From NCBI RefSeq assembly GCF_905163445.1, contig NC_053196.1, positions 14,471,501-14,535,500 of the forward strand: a stretch of 64,000 bases of DNA. The letters are read 5' to 3'. Made by a program: the position numbers and the translations under genes. This document shows, piece after piece, positions 56,901 through 63,701 of the stretch (position 1 is the first letter of the stretch; each line of letters begins with the position of its first letter). The DNA comes from Pararge aegeria. Its lineage: Eukaryota; Arthropoda; Insecta; Lepidoptera; Nymphalidae. The notes beneath the pieces were generated by a model. The model ran no database searches. It had not been told where the DNA came from and saw nothing but the letters and a program-made list of their open reading frames with translations.

Positions 56901-57895
56901 CTCGTACCGCGCGGCACGGTGCAAGCACTACCTGGTAGACGCCAGTGACGGCTACAGGCTGTTGGGCGCGGGACAGATCGCGCACGAGACCCTTGGTGAG
57001 TTCTTTCATCTATCTTGGAATCTGCAGGTTAATTATTCACTCATGCATTCAGAAGATGGGCAGACACTGTCGCCACCAGAAGGCAGTTCCCTGGTGTCTT
57101 TTAGAGCGGTGATAGCCCAGTGGCTAGGACTTCGACTTCACTTCCGAGAGGTCGAGTTCGAACACACTCACCTCTTACTTTTGTAAGTTATGTGCGTTTT
57201 TAGCAATCAAAATATCGCTTGCTTCAACGGTAAAAGAAAACGTGAGGAAACCTGCATGCCTCAGAGTTCTACATAATGTTGTCAAAGGAGTGTGGAGTCC
57301 ACCATTCCGCACTGGGCCAGCGTGGTGGACTAAGGCCTTAACCCCTTCTCATTGTGGGAGGAGACCAGTGCCCTGTAGTGGGCCGGTAATGGGTTGACAT
57401 GATGATGAATCTTTTGCGTTTTCGTGTCAACCAACCTAGATGCGACTAGCGAAGAGTACTCAAAATTGATGGAATACCTTGTCACGTAAACTCTGTGTGG
57501 TTTGAGATAAGGTGAGTTACCTCGTTGTAGTTAATTGGTTTGCTCTTAAGTTGACCAATAAAACCAAAAAAAGTGTAATAACTCTTCTCGAAACTGCAGT
57601 CGCGATTGCAGTTCTCTTTAAAATTCCCGTAGCCAGCTTTTTGTGTGACAAAAGCTTCTTTCAGGCAACTTTTCCCATCCTTTTGAGCTGTAGGAGTTCG
57701 TATCTCGTTTGAGCACGTTTAAAACACGTGCTTACGCAAACAAGATTGCTCCAGATTTGTAAACTACTTAGTAATAAAGGATTTTTCTTTGTTCCAGCTG
57801 ACCTTGTAAACTACCACAAGAAGGTGCCCATCACAGAAAGTGGTGGGGAGCTGCTAACTACGCCGTGCGTTCCCGCGCAAACTCCTGTTATTTAA
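44886..57895 (+). CDS. SH2D4A: SH2 domain-containing protein 4 (SH2D4A/B-like), nine coding exons
   Basis: Coding segments are 44886-44990, 51735-51854, 52432-52605, 53498-53722, 54106-54283, 55539-55643, 56041-56148, 56804-56995 and 57798-57895. Together they give 1305 nt and a 434-residue protein. Every border is AG/GT and the phases join without a stop. The start MLQQILRDMW, then FCKMREEQ (to residue 35) and VWVMGEHPED (from residue 76), are the conserved N-terminal signatures of vertebrate SH2D4A. Charged, coiled-coil-prone stretches lie near residues 93-125 and 260-295. The SH2 domain spans about residues 336-425: WFHG at 336-339, FLVR at 358-361 with R361 the phosphotyrosine-binding arginine, then HYLVD, and GGELL near the end. 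The length fits the family (about 430-455). Family knowledge says these are cytoplasmic adaptors that bind phosphotyrosine proteins and lack a catalytic domain. Insects probably have one pro-ortholog, so the A/B label is only by similarity. The 5' exon is unseen. Confidence 0.93.
45385..45520 (-). mobile_element. SINE family C 3' part (intron 1)
   Basis: AGCCCTTGACTGCAATCTTA, GGTAGCGGGCTAACCTGTTA, TCGTACCGGAACACTAAAT. It is joined without a gap to a family B copy. Confidence 0.75.
45521..45807 (-). mobile_element. SINE family B (intron 1)
   Basis: CTTCCCACAATGAGAAGAGG through CTTTTCCTTCACCGTTGAAA to GGGATTCGAACTCTGCCCCC and CCACTAGGCTATGAC. Confidence 0.8.
45815..45980 (+). repeat. Helitron-internal fragment in SH2D4 intron 1
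   Basis: CTTTCGATCCTAGGAAAACA and the later GGGGTTCATAAAAAGCCGTA resemble 39230-39285 inside the Helitron-like repeat. No ends are preserved. Confidence 0.4.
46196..46640 (-). pseudogene. RTE-type LINE fragment with (GATGAT)n 3' end
   Basis: The minus strand reads LTYGAECWVLSKKDE, then FERKVLRRVFGAMQDNG and LLRMQWAGHVQRMEGTRAPK. One premature TAG at 46336-46338 interrupts the frame, and after it the protein continues SDGVERDMRVLGVRSWKEAA to KAHPGL. The 3' tail is TCATCATCATCATC on the + strand, typical of RTE. Lies in SH2D4 intron 1. A run of T at 46629-46650 abuts it. Confidence 0.75.
46650..47529. other. SH2D4 intron 1 interior, no gene seen
   Basis: AT-rich, with a run of A near 47111-47124. 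No splice-flanked coding block found. Confidence 0.5.
47530..47952 (+). mobile_element. Helitron-like repeat in SH2D4 intron 1
   Basis: Shares AATATTATAAATGT at its start, TTGTTACGCTTTCACGC, CTTTTTATTCCGATA, and the 3' GATGCGGGCAACAGCTG with 17456-17795. The CTAG end is mutated. Confidence 0.6.
48379..48422. repeat. Perfect hairpin, 19-bp arms
   Basis: GGCCACCAATTCGTTACCC (48379-48397), loop AAAAAA, and the exact complement at 48404-48422. Lies in SH2D4 intron 1. Confidence 0.93.
49467..49670 (-). mobile_element. SINE family B (intron 1), truncated at both ends
   Basis: AAGGCCGTATTCCGCTGGCC, ACTCCACACACCTTTGAGAA, GTGCTGGGATTCGAACTCGG. Confidence 0.75.
50750..50965 (+). mobile_element. SINE family A in intron 1, first of a tail-to-tail pair
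   Basis: GACGGCCGACTGTCGCAGTG head, B box GGTTCGATTCCC, tail to TATTTATTTA. It abuts an opposite copy at 50966. Confidence 0.85.
50966..51147 (-). mobile_element. SINE family A in intron 1, inverted partner
   Basis: Starts at AAGTAAGCGTAGCTTGTGTC and ends in the complement of the head (GGGTCGCTACCCATAGTGCA). With 50750-50965 it forms a long inverted repeat. Confidence 0.8.
51170..51262. repeat. Relic of the 19098-type MITE in SH2D4 intron 1
   Basis: GATGGACAGGTAAAATTTAT and TTTTGTCAGTGGACATAATC through GGGGATAAAATTTTTGTCTT match the complement of the interior of 19098-19331. The TIRs are lost. Confidence 0.5.
51263..51405 (+). mobile_element. SINE family C fragment (intron 1)
   Basis: GGCCTTGGCTAGTTTTTCAC, GTCGCATAGAAACCGATTAG and AAATACCTGCCATA. 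Confidence 0.62.
51405..51530 (-). mobile_element. LINE 3' tail in SH2D4 intron 1
   Basis: AATGAATATACTTTTATTGC, ATTTGGCGGCCTTATCGCTT, ATAGCGATTTCTTCCAGGCA, the complement of the tail at 21640. Confidence 0.65.
51735..51854 (+). CDS. SH2D4A: SH2D4 coding exon 2
   Basis: Acceptor TTTTCAG at 51728-51734 and donor GTAAAT at 51855 bound 40 codons, residues 36-75, starting VRRWQAWDQK. Phase 0 at both ends. Exon 1 ends KMREEQ and exon 2 opens VRRW, reproducing the family's conserved KMREEQ-(I/V)RRW junction. The preceding intron is the longest, about 6.7 kb. Confidence 0.9.
52080..52200 (+). mobile_element. SINE family D in SH2D4 intron 2
   Basis: AGCCGTAGCCTTAATTGGTT, GCCGCGATAGCCAGAGAGTC, GCAGGTTGAAACCC, TATGTGCACTTTAAATTTAT. 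Confidence 0.68.
52432..52605 (+). CDS. SH2D4A: SH2D4 coding exon 3
   Basis: Acceptor CTTCCAG ends at 52431 and donor GTTAGT starts at 52606. Fifty-eight codons (residues 76-133) open with VWVMGEHPED, one of the most conserved blocks of SH2D4 proteins. An Ala/Glu/Arg-rich stretch with heptad character follows, probably a coiled coil. Phase 0 at both ends. Confidence 0.92.
52619..52712 (+). repeat. Repeat family G fragment in SH2D4 intron 3
   Basis: Begins 13 bases after the exon 3 end with AGTTCTCGTCAAAGGAAGTA and runs to GCTGTGTTCCGGTCTGAACT. Confidence 0.55.
52735..53070 (+). repeat. Repeat family H, tandem pair in intron 3
   Basis: Units at 52768-52870 and 52968-53070 both read ATTATGAAAATTAAGCTTAA, TGCTATACTCCGC, CTTCAATCCGTATACTCCAC, ACCAAACAG. 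They are spaced 200 bp apart with a SINE C scrap between. Confidence 0.7.
52918..52962 (-). mobile_element. SINE family C fragment (intron 3)
   Basis: AAGTGATGATGCAATCTAAG followed by ATGGTAACAGGCTTATCTGT. It lies between the two tandem family H repeats. Confidence 0.55.
53498..53722 (+). CDS. SH2D4A: SH2D4 coding exon 4
   Basis: Acceptor TTCGCAG ends at 53497 and donor GTGAGA starts at 53723. Seventy-five codons (residues 134-208), acidic and serine-rich, for example SLEDTLDLY and KEKSDSEADKEY. No folded domain is recognised. Phase 0 at both ends. Reading continues past the donor for some codons, so the border rests on the consensus and on the downstream join. Confidence 0.85.
53938..54040 (+). 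mobile_element. SINE family B head in SH2D4 intron 4
   Basis: ATAGTCACGTGGTTAGAATT, then AAGTTCGAATCCCAGAACAC and TTGCAGGTTATGTGCGC. Only the tRNA-like head remains. Confidence 0.68.
54106..54283 (+). CDS. SH2D4A: SH2D4 coding exon 5
   Basis: Acceptor TTTCCAG ends at 54105 and donor GTAAAT starts at 54284. It codes residues 209-267 plus one base. The stretch is Arg/Ala-rich (RVAAWERRVAAARAG, LRGLRARRAR) and GC-rich, unlike the AT-rich introns on each side. It ends in DAVWREQ, which continues into exon 6 as a charged helix. Confidence 0.88.
54339..54631 (+). mobile_element. Non-autonomous Helitron in SH2D4 intron 5
   Basis: Begins TCTTAATATATATAAATCTC and ends GCGGGCAACAGCTAG, between A (54338) and T (54632). 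It shares its 3' half with the copy at 47530. Confidence 0.75.
55150..55490 (-). pseudogene. RTE-type LINE fragment in SH2D4 intron 5
   Basis: The minus strand reads YGVETWNIKTRERQTIEAFEM, then CWRRILRIPWTAKRTN and SILAQLGVSLRL, followed after a break by LLSYFGHI-like residues. It is the RT C-terminal block of another RTE family, inserted antisense to the host gene. Confidence 0.7.
55539..55643 (+). CDS. SH2D4A: SH2D4 coding exon 6
   Basis: Acceptor CTCTTCAG ends at 55538 and donor GTAGGC starts at 55644. Residue 268 (Glu) is split across the exon 5/6 border. It encodes ERKAKEAEAAMREIARAARE and then HRRSVDFTTP, a strongly charged helix of coiled-coil type leading to the linker before the SH2 domain. 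One base carries over into exon 7. Confidence 0.88.
55724..55800 (+). mobile_element. SINE family A head in SH2D4 intron 6
   Basis: GACGGCCGATTGGCGTGGTG through GACCGTGGGTTCAAGA. Cut inside the B box. Confidence 0.78.
56041..56148 (+). CDS. SH2D4A: SH2D4 coding exon 7 (start of SH2)
   Basis: Acceptor TTTCCCAG ends at 56040 and donor GTAAGT starts at 56149. It codes residues 303-338. The first part (REAVLEWFRTQELKRAV) is a linker helix. The exon ends in PVDWFH, where the Trp-Phe-His opens the SH2 fold and the following Gly is completed by exon 8. Confidence 0.92.
56199..56423 (-). mobile_element. SINE family A in intron 7, minus
   Basis: ACACACATCGCCATCTAGCC at the tail side, GGGAATCGAACCCACGGCCT as B-box complement, ending CCATTCGGCCGTCA. 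Confidence 0.85.
56451..56697 (+). mobile_element. SINE family A in intron 7, plus
   Basis: GACGGCTGATTGGAGCAATT head, GGTTCGATTCCC B box, A-rich end. It lies head-to-head with the copy at 56199-56423, 27 bp apart. Confidence 0.85.
56804..56995 (+). CDS. SH2D4A: SH2D4 coding exon 8 (core of SH2 domain)
   Basis: Acceptor GTCGCAG ends at 56803 and donor GTGAGT starts at 56996. It codes residues 339-402: GLITRSEAEQ, then GSFLVRLSE containing the FLVR motif (Arg 361 in strand B), WGYAISYR and HYLVDASDGYR. GC-rich compared with its surroundings. A decayed partial copy of this exon lies about 180 bp downstream of its end. Confidence 0.95.
57054..57102 (+). pseudogene. Decayed partial duplicate of SH2 exon 8 in intron 8
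   Basis: About 49 bp resemble exon 8 positions 56824-56873, sharing the 14-base run GCAGACACTGTCGC. In the continuing reading frame it gives GQTLSPPEGSSLVSF, against EQTLSQRPEGSFLVRL in the real exon, so the FLVR arginine is lost. It has no acceptor of its own and is cut off by the SINE at 57105. It looks like the remnant of a local exon duplication broken by a transposon. Confidence 0.65.
57105..57409 (+). mobile_element. SINE family B in SH2D4 intron 8
   Basis: AGCGGTGATAGCCCAGTGGC head, AACCTGCATGCCTCAGAGTT body, GGGCCGGTAATGGGTTGACA and GATGATGA end. It cuts off the exon-8-like fragment at 57054-57102. Confidence 0.87.
57798..57895 (+). CDS. SH2D4A: SH2D4 coding exon 9 (terminal)
   Basis: Acceptor GTTCCAG ends at 57797. 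The exon reads ADLVNYHKKVPIT, then GGELLTTPC, and ends at TAA 57893-57895 (residues 403-434). The LV..H and GGELL..PC segments are the typical end of the SH2D4 SH2 domain. Only a short tail of about nine residues follows. Confidence 0.92.
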
Positions 57896-59185
57896 CCGCC
57901 GCCATTTTGTCGCGTTCCTAATCCAATAAGAATATTCTAGGTTAAGCGCACGCGCAACCGATTTTACACGACAAATTGCGCATTAAGGTGAGTCAAAACT
58001 GTGTGAAATTTGTTAATAATATGTTTTATAATATTATAACATCATTGTTTATGACACAATATGTCAATATTGTATTATTTACACGAATCGGTAATTGTTA
58101 ATTTTTAAATATATCAGACACTATTTAATTTTAACATGCCTATTTATAATATAATTTTGTGTTATATTACAATTTTACACGATGACAAAATGTTATATAA
58201 CATTCTACACTGACTCACCTTCACAGCTCCATCTATACCTATTTATATGCGTATGTATGAGTTATGCTTTAAATAGACAGAACTAAAGACTAAACTTAAT
58301 CGATTCGCCAATTATTCTGTGTGAACGACCTAACCTTCTGTTCGTTTAATCTTATACCTTTGTTTTATGTACGCCGATGCCGAACGTTAGGTTTTACTGG
58401 CAAGGGTGGTAGCGTGCAAATTTGCGTACTATTTGCGACCAATCATGAGTCGTGCTCAAACCGGCGTGGCTTCTGATTGGTTGCAAATATGCACGCTCGG
58501 CTTGACGCGTTAATTCGTCCTTGTTTTTGGTGTCCTACTACTAGATACGCGAGTGTAGAGAGTTTTCGCTGTTTCGCGGCGGAGGTTCGTTAGGAGCAAG
58601 TGCATTATTTGACGTGTAATGTAAAATTGGGACCATTGAAATAGCAGTCAATATGAATGTAGGCACTATTTAGTCATTAAGTCGTAATCTGTATTGTATT
58701 ATGATTGAGATTTTGACCTTAATCGCTTAGAATAGTATTTTTTTAGAATAATTTTAGGGCCGCTTTCAGACTGACACGCGACTAATTTTTTATCGAGATG
58801 AGTAGTGTCAAAAACTCCTCGTCTGTACACGACCTTATGTTCATTGCAAACGTAACATATGTTATTTGTGTACAAAGTTAAGCGCACATAGTGACAGTTT
58901 ATTGAATTGCGTATATATAAACCTAGTTACAATATTTGTTGCGCCAAAGTCCGGTACGATTAATTTATAGTTTGTGCATACAAAATGTAAACTAATTGAA
59001 AAACGAATGCATTCGTTTCCACATGCTACTATTGGGTTACCTTACTGCGCATGAGAACTAGAATGTCCTAGACTTTTATTAATCTAAAGTCAAGTGTATT
59101 TAACATAACACATATTATAAAACAAAGAAAAGAAAAACAACAAATTTAAGTCGTTAAAGCAAATAAAATCATAATGCCACTTATT
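57896..59185 (+). other. SH2D4 3' flank, probable 3' UTR
   Basis: AT-rich sequence after the stop codon with no open frame of note. The first plain AATAAA seen is at 59162-59167, which would give a 3' UTR of about 1.3 kb. This is only a candidate; an upstream variant signal may be used. A foldback repeat sits inside at 58411-58499. Confidence 0.3.
58411..58499. repeat. Foldback repeat in the SH2D4 3' flank
   Basis: The left arm starts AGCGTGCAAATTTGC and continues to GACCAATCA. The right arm runs TGATTGGTTGCAAAT to GCACGCT. The arms pair imperfectly around a short centre. MITE-like; no target-site duplication could be fixed. Confidence 0.45.
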
Positions 59186-59480
59186 CCTTCCAATACTCCA
59201 CAAAATATATTCAGATCGTGTAAAAAATGCACGACAAAAAATACGCACCTTCATTTATATTTATTTATTAAATTGTAAAGTATTATACTTATTGAATTGA
59301 AGGTTATAGAAGCTTAAGGACGTATAGTAGTTCTCGTACTCGTACGAAGAAGAACCCAGTAGGTGCATGTAAAATTGGCAAAACAATTTTTGCATTGCGA
59401 CGCGTCTTTCCACCATGTGCGCTAACCCTAAATATTCAGCTTATTTTTTTATTGTATAGTAATAGTCTAATTTAATGTAT

Positions 59481-59510
59481 TTTTGTATCACTCATGCGGG
59501 GAAAGTAGTA
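59481..59510 (+). repeat. Left arm of an inverted repeat flanking the CR1 element
   Basis: Thirty bases containing ACTCATGCGGGGAAAGTAGT. They match the complement of 61204-61233 at 29 of 30 positions. Confidence 0.85.
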
Positions 59511-59544
59511 TCTTGACGCTCGCTGTTGCGGTTGAAAAAGCCTT

Positions 59545-61185
59545 TCAAAATTCAAAAATTCAAAATTCAAAATTCATTTATATCAAGTAGGTCTAATACA
59601 AGCACTTTTGAAACATCAAGTCTGTCCGTGTGTAGTGATTCTACCACCGGTTCGGAAGGCAGATTCTACCGAGAAGAAGCCGGCAAGAAACTCAGCAGTT
59701 GCTCTTTTCCAACATCAAAAATTTACATTTTATATTTTAACATTCATTTTTCTATCTTGTGAGAGATGAAAGCGGAGCCGGATGCTTCCAAGCAACCTTG
59801 TCATTAAGAAACTCATCAATTGTATAATAACCTCGCTGTAATAAATGTGTTTTAACACATTCTTTAAACTTATGGATTGGTAGGTCCAAAATTACCTTAG
59901 GAATCATATTATAAAAGCGTATACTCAATCCCACAAATGACTTCTGCACCTTTCGCAGACGATATGCAGATGTCACTAATTTATGACCATTTCTTGTAAG
60001 TCGACTGTTTATATCCACTTTTTGTTTATAAAGACTAATATGTTGTCTTACAAATACTATATTGTTATAAATATATTGTGAAGCTACAGTAAGTATGCCT
60101 ATTTCTTTAAACTTCTCACGGAGGGATTCGCGTGATTTAAGTTTGTATATTGACCGTACAGCTCTTTTCTGCAATATAAATATAGTTTCGATATCAGCTG
60201 CTTTACCCCATAACAAGATTCCATAGGACATAACACTATGAAAGTACGCAAAATAAACTAGCCTAGCTATTTCAACGTCAGTAATCTGTCTAATTTTCCT
60301 GACGGTGTAGGCAGCCGAGCTTAGTTTACCTGCTAGTGTATCTATATGGGTACCCCACTGAAGCTTACAATCCAAGGTCATGCCCAGAAAAACTGTGGAA
60401 TCTTCCATTTTTAGTGATTCTCCATTTATTATTATATTTTTATTAACTTTCTTTACATTTGGTAAAATAAATTCCACACACTTAGTTTTTTTTGCATTTA
60501 AAAGTAAATTATTGACAGTAAACCAGTGCGACACATGCGACATAGCACGGCTTACATCGTCGGAGTTGTCTTTACCTCTATCAGTTTTAAAAATTAGAGA
60601 TGTATCATCAGCAAACAGTACAATGTCACAGGTTTCACTGACATGGTGTGGTAGATCATTTATATACACCAAAAATAGAAAGGGACCCAAGATTGAACCC
60701 TGTGGGACACCCATTGACGTAGCCGACCCCTGCGACTTAATGTCTTTTATGCAAACCCTTTGGGTTCTGTCACTGAGATAAGAGGCAACCAAATTTAGTG
60801 CAACGTTTTTGATACCATAATGGGCTAGTTTAAGAAGCAAGGTTTTATGATCGACACAATCGAATGCTTTGGATAGATCACAAAAAACACCAATGGCATT
60901 CTGCGAACGTTCCCAGGCATCGTACACATGTTTTAAAATTTTAGCGCCTGCATCCGTGGTGCTACGACCTTTAGTAAAACCGTACTGCTCCGGATGTAGT
61001 AAGTTATTTACATTGAAGTGATTCAAAAGTTGATTTAATATAATTTTTTCAAAGACCTTACTAAGAGCTGGTAAGATTGAAATGGGTCTGTAATTGTTAA
61101 TGTCGTTTTTATTGCCAGATTTAAATAGAGGTATAAGTTTACTATGTTTCATTAAATTTGGAAAAGTACCTCTATCAACACATTA
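59545..61185 (-). mobile_element. CR1-like non-LTR retrotransposon, 5'-truncated
   Basis: The minus-strand element has its 3' terminus at 59545-59575, made of short repeats of the type TGAATTTT, as in CR1/L2-group LINEs with microsatellite tails. It is truncated near 61185 inside the RT domain, where coding similarity stops upstream of RGTFPNLMKHSKL. The 3' UTR is about 200 bp. The 3' end is almost identical to 86-476. It is bracketed by an inverted repeat at 59481-59510 and 61204-61233. Confidence 0.85.
59752..61152 (-). CDS. CR1-like reverse transcriptase, truncated but open frame
   Basis: 466 codons without a stop. RT motifs appear in order: LIPLFKSGNKNDINNYRPIS, VFCDLSKAFDCVDH with the first Asp, MGVPQGSILGPFLFLVYIND, VLFADDTSLIF with the catalytic FADD, and FLGMTLDCKLQWGTH. 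A C-terminal domain ends in HPAPLSSLTR. The endonuclease and N-terminal RT parts are missing, so the product cannot be functional alone. The open frame suggests a young copy. The Met at 61152 is only the first in frame, not a natural start. The clade call (CR1 group) comes from the RT style and the 3' tail, not a tree. Confidence 0.85.
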   Translation of the reverse strand: MKHSKLIPLFKSGNKNDINNYRPISILPALSKVFEKIILNQLLNHFNVNNLLHPEQYGFTKGRSTTDAGAKILKHVYDAWERSQNAIGVFCDLSKAFDCVDHKTLLLKLAHYGIKNVALNLVASYLSDRTQRVCIKDIKSQGSATSMGVPQGSILGPFLFLVYINDLPHHVSETCDIVLFADDTSLIFKTDRGKDNSDDVSRAMSHVSHWFTVNNLLLNAKKTKCVEFILPNVKKVNKNIIINGESLKMEDSTVFLGMTLDCKLQWGTHIDTLAGKLSSAAYTVRKIRQITDVEIARLVYFAYFHSVMSYGILLWGKAADIETIFILQKRAVRSIYKLKSRESLREKFKEIGILTVASQYIYNNIVFVRQHISLYKQKVDINSRLTRNGHKLVTSAYRLRKVQKSFVGLSIRFYNMIPKVILDLPIHKFKECVKTHLLQRGYYTIDEFLNDKVAWKHPAPLSSLTR

Positions 61186-61203
61186 AAATTCCCCCGCATG
61201 TAC

Positions 61204-61233
61204 TACTACTTTCCCCGCATGAGTAATACAAAA
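61204..61233 (-). repeat. Right arm of an inverted repeat flanking the CR1 element
   Basis: Contains ACTACTTTCCCCGCATGAGT, the complement of the left arm 1.7 kb away. Confidence 0.85.
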
Positions 61234-61361
61234 TAGTATGTGCAACAAGTGCGACATCGATTACCCACTTAAGCGAATGACCGCACTCGCTTCTCTCGTG
61301 CGTTCAACTTCGCTTTCGTGGGCAATCGACAACTTGTCGCACTAGTTGCACAATATACTAT
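61233..61361. repeat. Foldback MITE-like repeat
   Basis: ATAGTATGTGCAACAAGTGC...ATCGATTACCCAC pairs with GTGGGCAATCGAC...GCACTAGTTGCACA around a centre rich in CTCGC and GTGCG. Confidence 0.7.
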
Positions 61362-61429
61362 TAATGGTGCTAATATCATACAGTGTAATGGTTTGTACTA
61401 TTATAGACGTCTCAAGGAACAGAGGTTTT

Positions 61430-61730
61430 GACGACCTCGCTAGCGCAGCGGTGAGCGCTGTGGGTTTAAGTGGGAGGTCTCGGGTTCAATACCCGGCAGG
61501 GGCAATTAGGGAATTTATAATTTCTTTATTATCTCTGGTTTGGACGGGTTTCGGCCCCGGCTAGTTACCACCTTACCAATGTGCCGCTAAGCGATTTAGC
61601 GTTCCGGAACGGTATTTATAGAAACCGGGGTAAGGTTTAATAAAACTGCTATACCTTTAACGGGTTAGCCAGTCCATCTTAGACTGCATAATCACTTACC
61701 ACCAGGTGAGATTGCAGTCAAAGGATAACA
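61430..61730 (+). mobile_element. SINE family C, full length
   Basis: GACGACCTCGCTAGCGCAGC head with A box, TCGGGTTCAATACCCGGCAG B box, CGGCCCCGGCTAGTTACCAC body and GGTGAGATTGCAGTCAAAGG end. The most complete family C copy here. Confidence 0.85.
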
Positions 61731-63237
61731 TAAAGTGGAATAAAAACATGGTCCACTACAGTTACCTAAGCCGTATTATGTAACTTTTAAAACGTGTTGC
61801 AAACTGGTTACTTCTATACAAATCACAAAAAGGTAAGTGGATATTTTTTCAGCAATCGTTGTACACTCATCGCAAGATTTGAATGGATATGATAGGTGGG
61901 CAACTCTCACAAAAGATGCAAAGTACGGGAGCAGCAGACCTATTCCGTCTTTTTGTCTTGGTTAATTTACAATTTAGTTACAAACTATAGAATGAGTTAT
62001 ACTTTTCTAATATGTAGGTATTTAAGGTATAAATTTAAATAAGTGATGCTAATGATTTTATCGGTAAAGCTTCAGTATTATTGACAAAGTTTTCCCAACG
62101 TGACGTCATCGGAACAAAATGTACTATATATTCCTGCTTTTGTACTTTCACTAGAAACTTTGTCTTTAGGCCAAGCAAAACGAGCAATAACAAAATTGCT
62201 AAAATGGATTTCTAATTTATTTTTTCAATCGGCCAGTTATAATAATTATTGTAAAAGAGACTTGACACCTCTATTATTAATGGTAATAATAGAGTTCAGT
62301 GTGTCTTGATATAATGTATGTTCTATAAAACAATTTGTATAACGTAGTGTTTATATCCTCATTGTTTGAAAAAATAAAACAAAAAACTATAGTCTATGGA
62401 ACTAATAATACACAGAAACGTTAAGTTTTGACGATGACTTCATGTCCGCTCAAGTAATGTGAACTATCCGCGAATCGTGTATCCTTTCCGACGGTTGCTT
62501 TTCGAAAATCTATATCAAGGCATGATTTTCATATATCATGGAATTCCGCAAAGTAATGCCTGCTTCTCTTCATAGCCAGCAATTTGCCTGCAATAGTTGC
62601 TAATCGGCTTGCGAATTGCATATTACATACAAAGTTCACCATTTGACAGTGACAGTTGCAGGGTCGTCGCCAATTTCGTATCAATATGACAACGGGGGGC
62701 AACTGTCAGGAAAGCTTACACAATCGCGAGAAGTGTGGGAGAAAATACACTAAATAAATAAAAAAAACTATGCCAAAGTTTCAAAAATTGGCATCGCGTC
62801 AGTGCCACAATCCGCATTCCGTTCCTTCATAGACGCCATTATACGCTTTGTGTACGCTTACATGACGAGCGCATGCCGCGTCTATGAATCAATGCTATGT
62901 GGATGCAACACACGAGTAATAATATTGCCATCTATTACGTATGCGTAGAAGAATATTGACGATTGATCTTGTGTTTATTGTTTAGTCATTAACTGCCAAT
63001 TAGCTTAATTAAAAGTTATATTAAAAATGTAAATGAGAAATATCTATTTATTTTATTTTATAACCTATTTATTTATTTATTTATTATTTATGTACTATAA
63101 ATTGTGATTGTGAACATAAGATACATGAAGTGTACAAAGGAAAGCTTATCTCTATAAGAGATCTCTTCCAGCTACCCCAGGATGTGAGTAAGATGATTTA
63201 ATTACTCATAATCTAATTCTTTGGTGGGAATTAACTT
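61731..63237. other. No gene seen
   Basis: Contains the family H scrap at 62524 and a TTTA-rich tract at 63045-63090. 62630-62900 is GC-richer but closed in all frames. Confidence 0.5.
62524..62575 (-). repeat. Repeat family H fragment
   Basis: ATATATCATGGAATTCCGCA followed by AAGTAATGCCTGC, the complement of the 5' end of the copy at 52735. Confidence 0.5.
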
Positions 63238-63505
63238 GCCTCATTGGGTCAGTGGCTAGGCTCAACTATCACGAGGTCTTGAGTTGGGATCCCGGGTCGG
63301 AAGAATAATTTTTTGCCCGGGATACACAACAGGTATGGTATGGCCGAAGCGCCTGGTTATTATCAATAACTTATGGTAAGTGGTTAAAGCCCACCAACCA
63401 GCATTGGAGCAACGTGGTGGGTCTATGCTCTGAAACAGTCTCTCCTATGAGAGACGAGGCATTTGCCCAGCAATTGGACGTTAATAGACTGTGGATGATG
63501 AGATG
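63238..63505 (+). mobile_element. SINE-like family F
   Basis: Head GCCTCATTGGGTCAGTGGCT, B-box-like GAGTTGGGATCCCGGGTCGG, body AAGCCCACCAACCAGCATTG, end GACTGTGGATGATGAGATG. A fragment of the same end occurs at 38755-38885. Confidence 0.65.
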
Positions 63506-63701
63506 TGTATATATGCGATTTCAGAACCTGCCTTTTGAAGGTGAAAATACAACTTTTCGTCGAATTGGAAAAAAAATCATCAAAATCGGTACAGCTGTGT
63601 ATGAAGAATGGGGTGACAAAAACACATACAGAAGAAGTTGTATATTGTTTTTAGTATTTATCTCTTTCTTAAATCTTCCCTGGACTTCAACTTAATATAG
63701 A

